Positions 63,601 to 64,000 of a stretch of 64,000 nt of DNA are shown in pieces. The first letter of the stretch is position 1, and every line of letters starts with the position of its first letter. Made by a program: the position numbers and the translations under genes. The notes beneath the pieces are model-generated. The model was not told the DNA's origin, did no database searches, and saw only the letters and a list, made by a program, of their open reading frames with translations. This DNA comes from a bacterium. GTDB taxonomy: Bacteria > Bacillota > Bacilli > Lactobacillales > Streptococcaceae. Where the stretch lies: NCBI GenBank assembly GCA_905221195.1, contig CAJNCF010000002.1, forward strand, positions 260,544 through 324,543, given 5' to 3'.

Positions 63601-64000
63601 CATTGTTTTCATCAGTATAGAATGTCACAATTGTATGAGATGGATTTCCGTTTTGTCCTTCCACACGAAGCAAATCAACTTTTGGAGTTTTACCGTTCAG
63701 ACCATTTTCTCCGTCCTTAACATTTACTGTAACTGGATCTTTACCTGGAACAGTGAATGTAATGTCGGTACTATGACCATCTTTACCTGGAGTTACAGTT
63801 ACTTCTGGAGTCTTACCATCTTCTCCACGTTCACCTTTGTCACCCTTAGGTCCTTTGATGTTGCCTTCTTTTTCCCAGTTGCCGTTATTCTTAACGAAGA
63901 CGTCGCCTGTTTCGGTATTAACGTATTTATCGCCGTCTTTACCTTCTGTAGTTGGATCAACTTTGCCGTTCAATACGTCTTTTCCGTCGCGGCCATCACG
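60620..64000 (-). CDS. Collagen-like LPxTG surface protein (N-terminus beyond window)
   Basis: At least 1126 residues are inside the window and the frame stays open to base 64000, so the signal peptide lies outside. From the N-terminal side it has GxY-like tracts (GPKGDKGERGEDGKTP), an EF-hand-like DENNDGKYTPGTDELLG, and an Arg/Ser-rich hinge (ARNRRALPDEDRSA). A second EF-hand-like YDNNGNGKYDPGVDELIG and a true collagen-like tract GEKGEKGDKGEKGEKGEKGE (about 62525-62615) follow. Twelve repeats of 34-40 residues of the form DGKSPxVxVxDNGDGTHTITI come next (about 61205-62510). A CGC pair sits at 61196-61204, then proline repeats, LPETG (60701-60715), a helix and GRRKED. It is a probable adhesin; the ligand is unknown. 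Confidence 0.9.
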   Translation of the reverse strand, partial: RDGRDGKDVLNGKVDPTTEGKDGDKYVNTETGDVFVKNNGNWEKEGNIKGPKGDKGERGEDGKTPEVTVTPGKDGHSTDITFTVPGKDPVTVNVKDGENGLNGKTPKVDLLRVEGQNGNPSHTIVTFYTDENNDGKYTPGTDELLGSEMIKDGAKGADGRDGKSLLTVKDGKETKVYQEDPAHPGQPLNPEKPLAVIKDGVDGVSPTVTAVRKDEEGHKGVEITVDNHDGSQPTIVFVKDGAKGETGATGQDGQTPTITTQRGQDGQSTLVTITTPGKDPVTFTVKDGKNGKDGRTPTIDLNALVQAVRRGAGSTSNSQPSGTSRSARNRRALPDEDRSATESSETVQPTTTDATGSQPATTDSQPVDGTRITAYYDNNGNGKYDPGVDELIGTSDILNGTNGRNGTDGASGTNGRNGAELLSGVTAPTANDGKDGDTYIDANTGDVYKKENGSWNKIGNIRGPQGVAGEKGEKGDKGEKGEKGEKGENGANGADGKSPVVNVTDNGDGTHSITVRNPDGSESTTKVKDGKDGKTANITTTENPDGSHTITVTNPDGSTKETVVKNGKDGKTPKVEVTDNNDGTHTVKVTDGDGNVTNAIIKDGKDGKAATATTTENPDGSHTVTITNPDETKNEFVVKNGRDGVDGRTPTASVRDNGDGSHTIVITNPEGVTTETTVRDGKSPKVTITDEQNGTHKISVLNGDGTTTETIIKDGKSPVATVRDNQDGTYTIRVENGNGTVSETTVRDGKSPTAKVVDNGDGTHTITIVNSDGTTTTTTVRDGKEPKLEVIDNNNGSHTIKVTGADGKETTTTIFDGKSPKANIVDNGDGTHTLTIVDSDGREYKSIIKDGKDGVSPTVTVKNNNDGTHVVTITNPDGSKTEMVIKDGKDGKSPKVSVEDNGDGSHTITIINSDGTVTKTVVKNGKDGKDGKCGCQDKPATPSNDKPVPPVVDKPEGPKFAMPEPPVHELPEFNGGVPGMPEVHELPEFNGGVPGMPEVPEVPRLDIPTVPAQPTPNMPTPEVPVQPVPAQPTPNVPTPEVPVQPTPVVPTPEVPVKPVPAVPEQPVVPTPAQPATPVNANPVVPTTVKENHGDKLPETGSQSDYISVLLGSGILLSLYVGRRKED
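61205..62510 (-). repeat. Twelve tandem DGKxP/NDGTHTITI repeats
   Basis: Coding tandem repeat of 102-120 bases per unit inside the collagen-like gene. Units alternate between a 34-residue DGKSP form and a longer DGKDGK form. It is protein-coding, not CRISPR, because units differ at many synonymous and non-synonymous sites and no spacer structure exists. Confidence 0.85.

Overview
The window looks like chromosome of a mitis-group Streptococcus (S. mitis, S. oralis or close kin of S. pneumoniae). The clues are low-GC Gram-positive gene content, an Excalibur/choline-binding surface protein, a ZmpB-type M26 metalloprotease with N-terminal LPxTG, YSIRK-type signal peptides, two BOX repeats, a lysine-type MurE (DDPN motif), an AliB-like lipoprotein and extended -10 promoters (TGnTATAAT). 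Gene order agrees with what I remember of pneumococcal blocks: gki/pabBC/zmpB/TCS/msrAB-etrx-ccdA, nadE-pncB, and greA through asnS-aspC. I could not run any comparison.

Region 1 (1-15.5 kb, all on the minus strand): the 5' part of glucokinase, a small choline-binding protein, a hydrolase and fused PabB/C. Then comes a UPF0340 gene overlapping a 1986-residue ZmpB-like zinc protease, a YesM/YesN-type two-component system, and an extracellular redox-repair operon (CcdA, thioredoxin-like lipoprotein, membrane-anchored MsrAB).

Region 2 (15.5-22.5 kb) is a scarred junction: an Rpn-type PD-(D/E)XK nuclease gene next to a decayed copy of part of itself, an array of terminator-like hairpins behind nadE-pncB, an internally deleted HAD gene, GNAT genes and an amino acid permease.

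Region 3 (22.5-47 kb) is conserved core: greA, mltG, two overlapping GNAT genes, murC, a K-rich protein, a SWIM/SNF2 ATPase, patB and a cystathionine synthase/lyase under a MET-box, aliB, divergent murJ-like/murE, csbD-like, ppaC, trmN6-like, GIY-YIG, cvfD-like, a HAD-cyclophilin fusion, and rpsF-ssb-rpsR.

Region 4 (47-64 kb) is dominated by two very large repetitive LPxTG adhesin-like genes. One is a 2439-residue CshA-like fibril protein between rpsF and asnS. The other is a collagen-like repeat protein running off the right edge. Between them are the asnS-aspC-ypmB operon, an MFS exporter and an FMN reductase.

No CRISPR array, tRNA, rRNA, prophage or complete insertion sequence was found. 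The most interesting signals are regulatory and architectural. Four genes (pabBC, murE, trmN6-like, ypmB) start only 6-7 nt after a good -10 box and may be leaderless. The murJ-like and murE promoters share five bases of their -35 boxes. Two loci carry related arrays of terminator-like hairpins. The ypmB promoter segment has a second copy in front of the MFS gene. Both giant surface proteins show graded repeat amplification.
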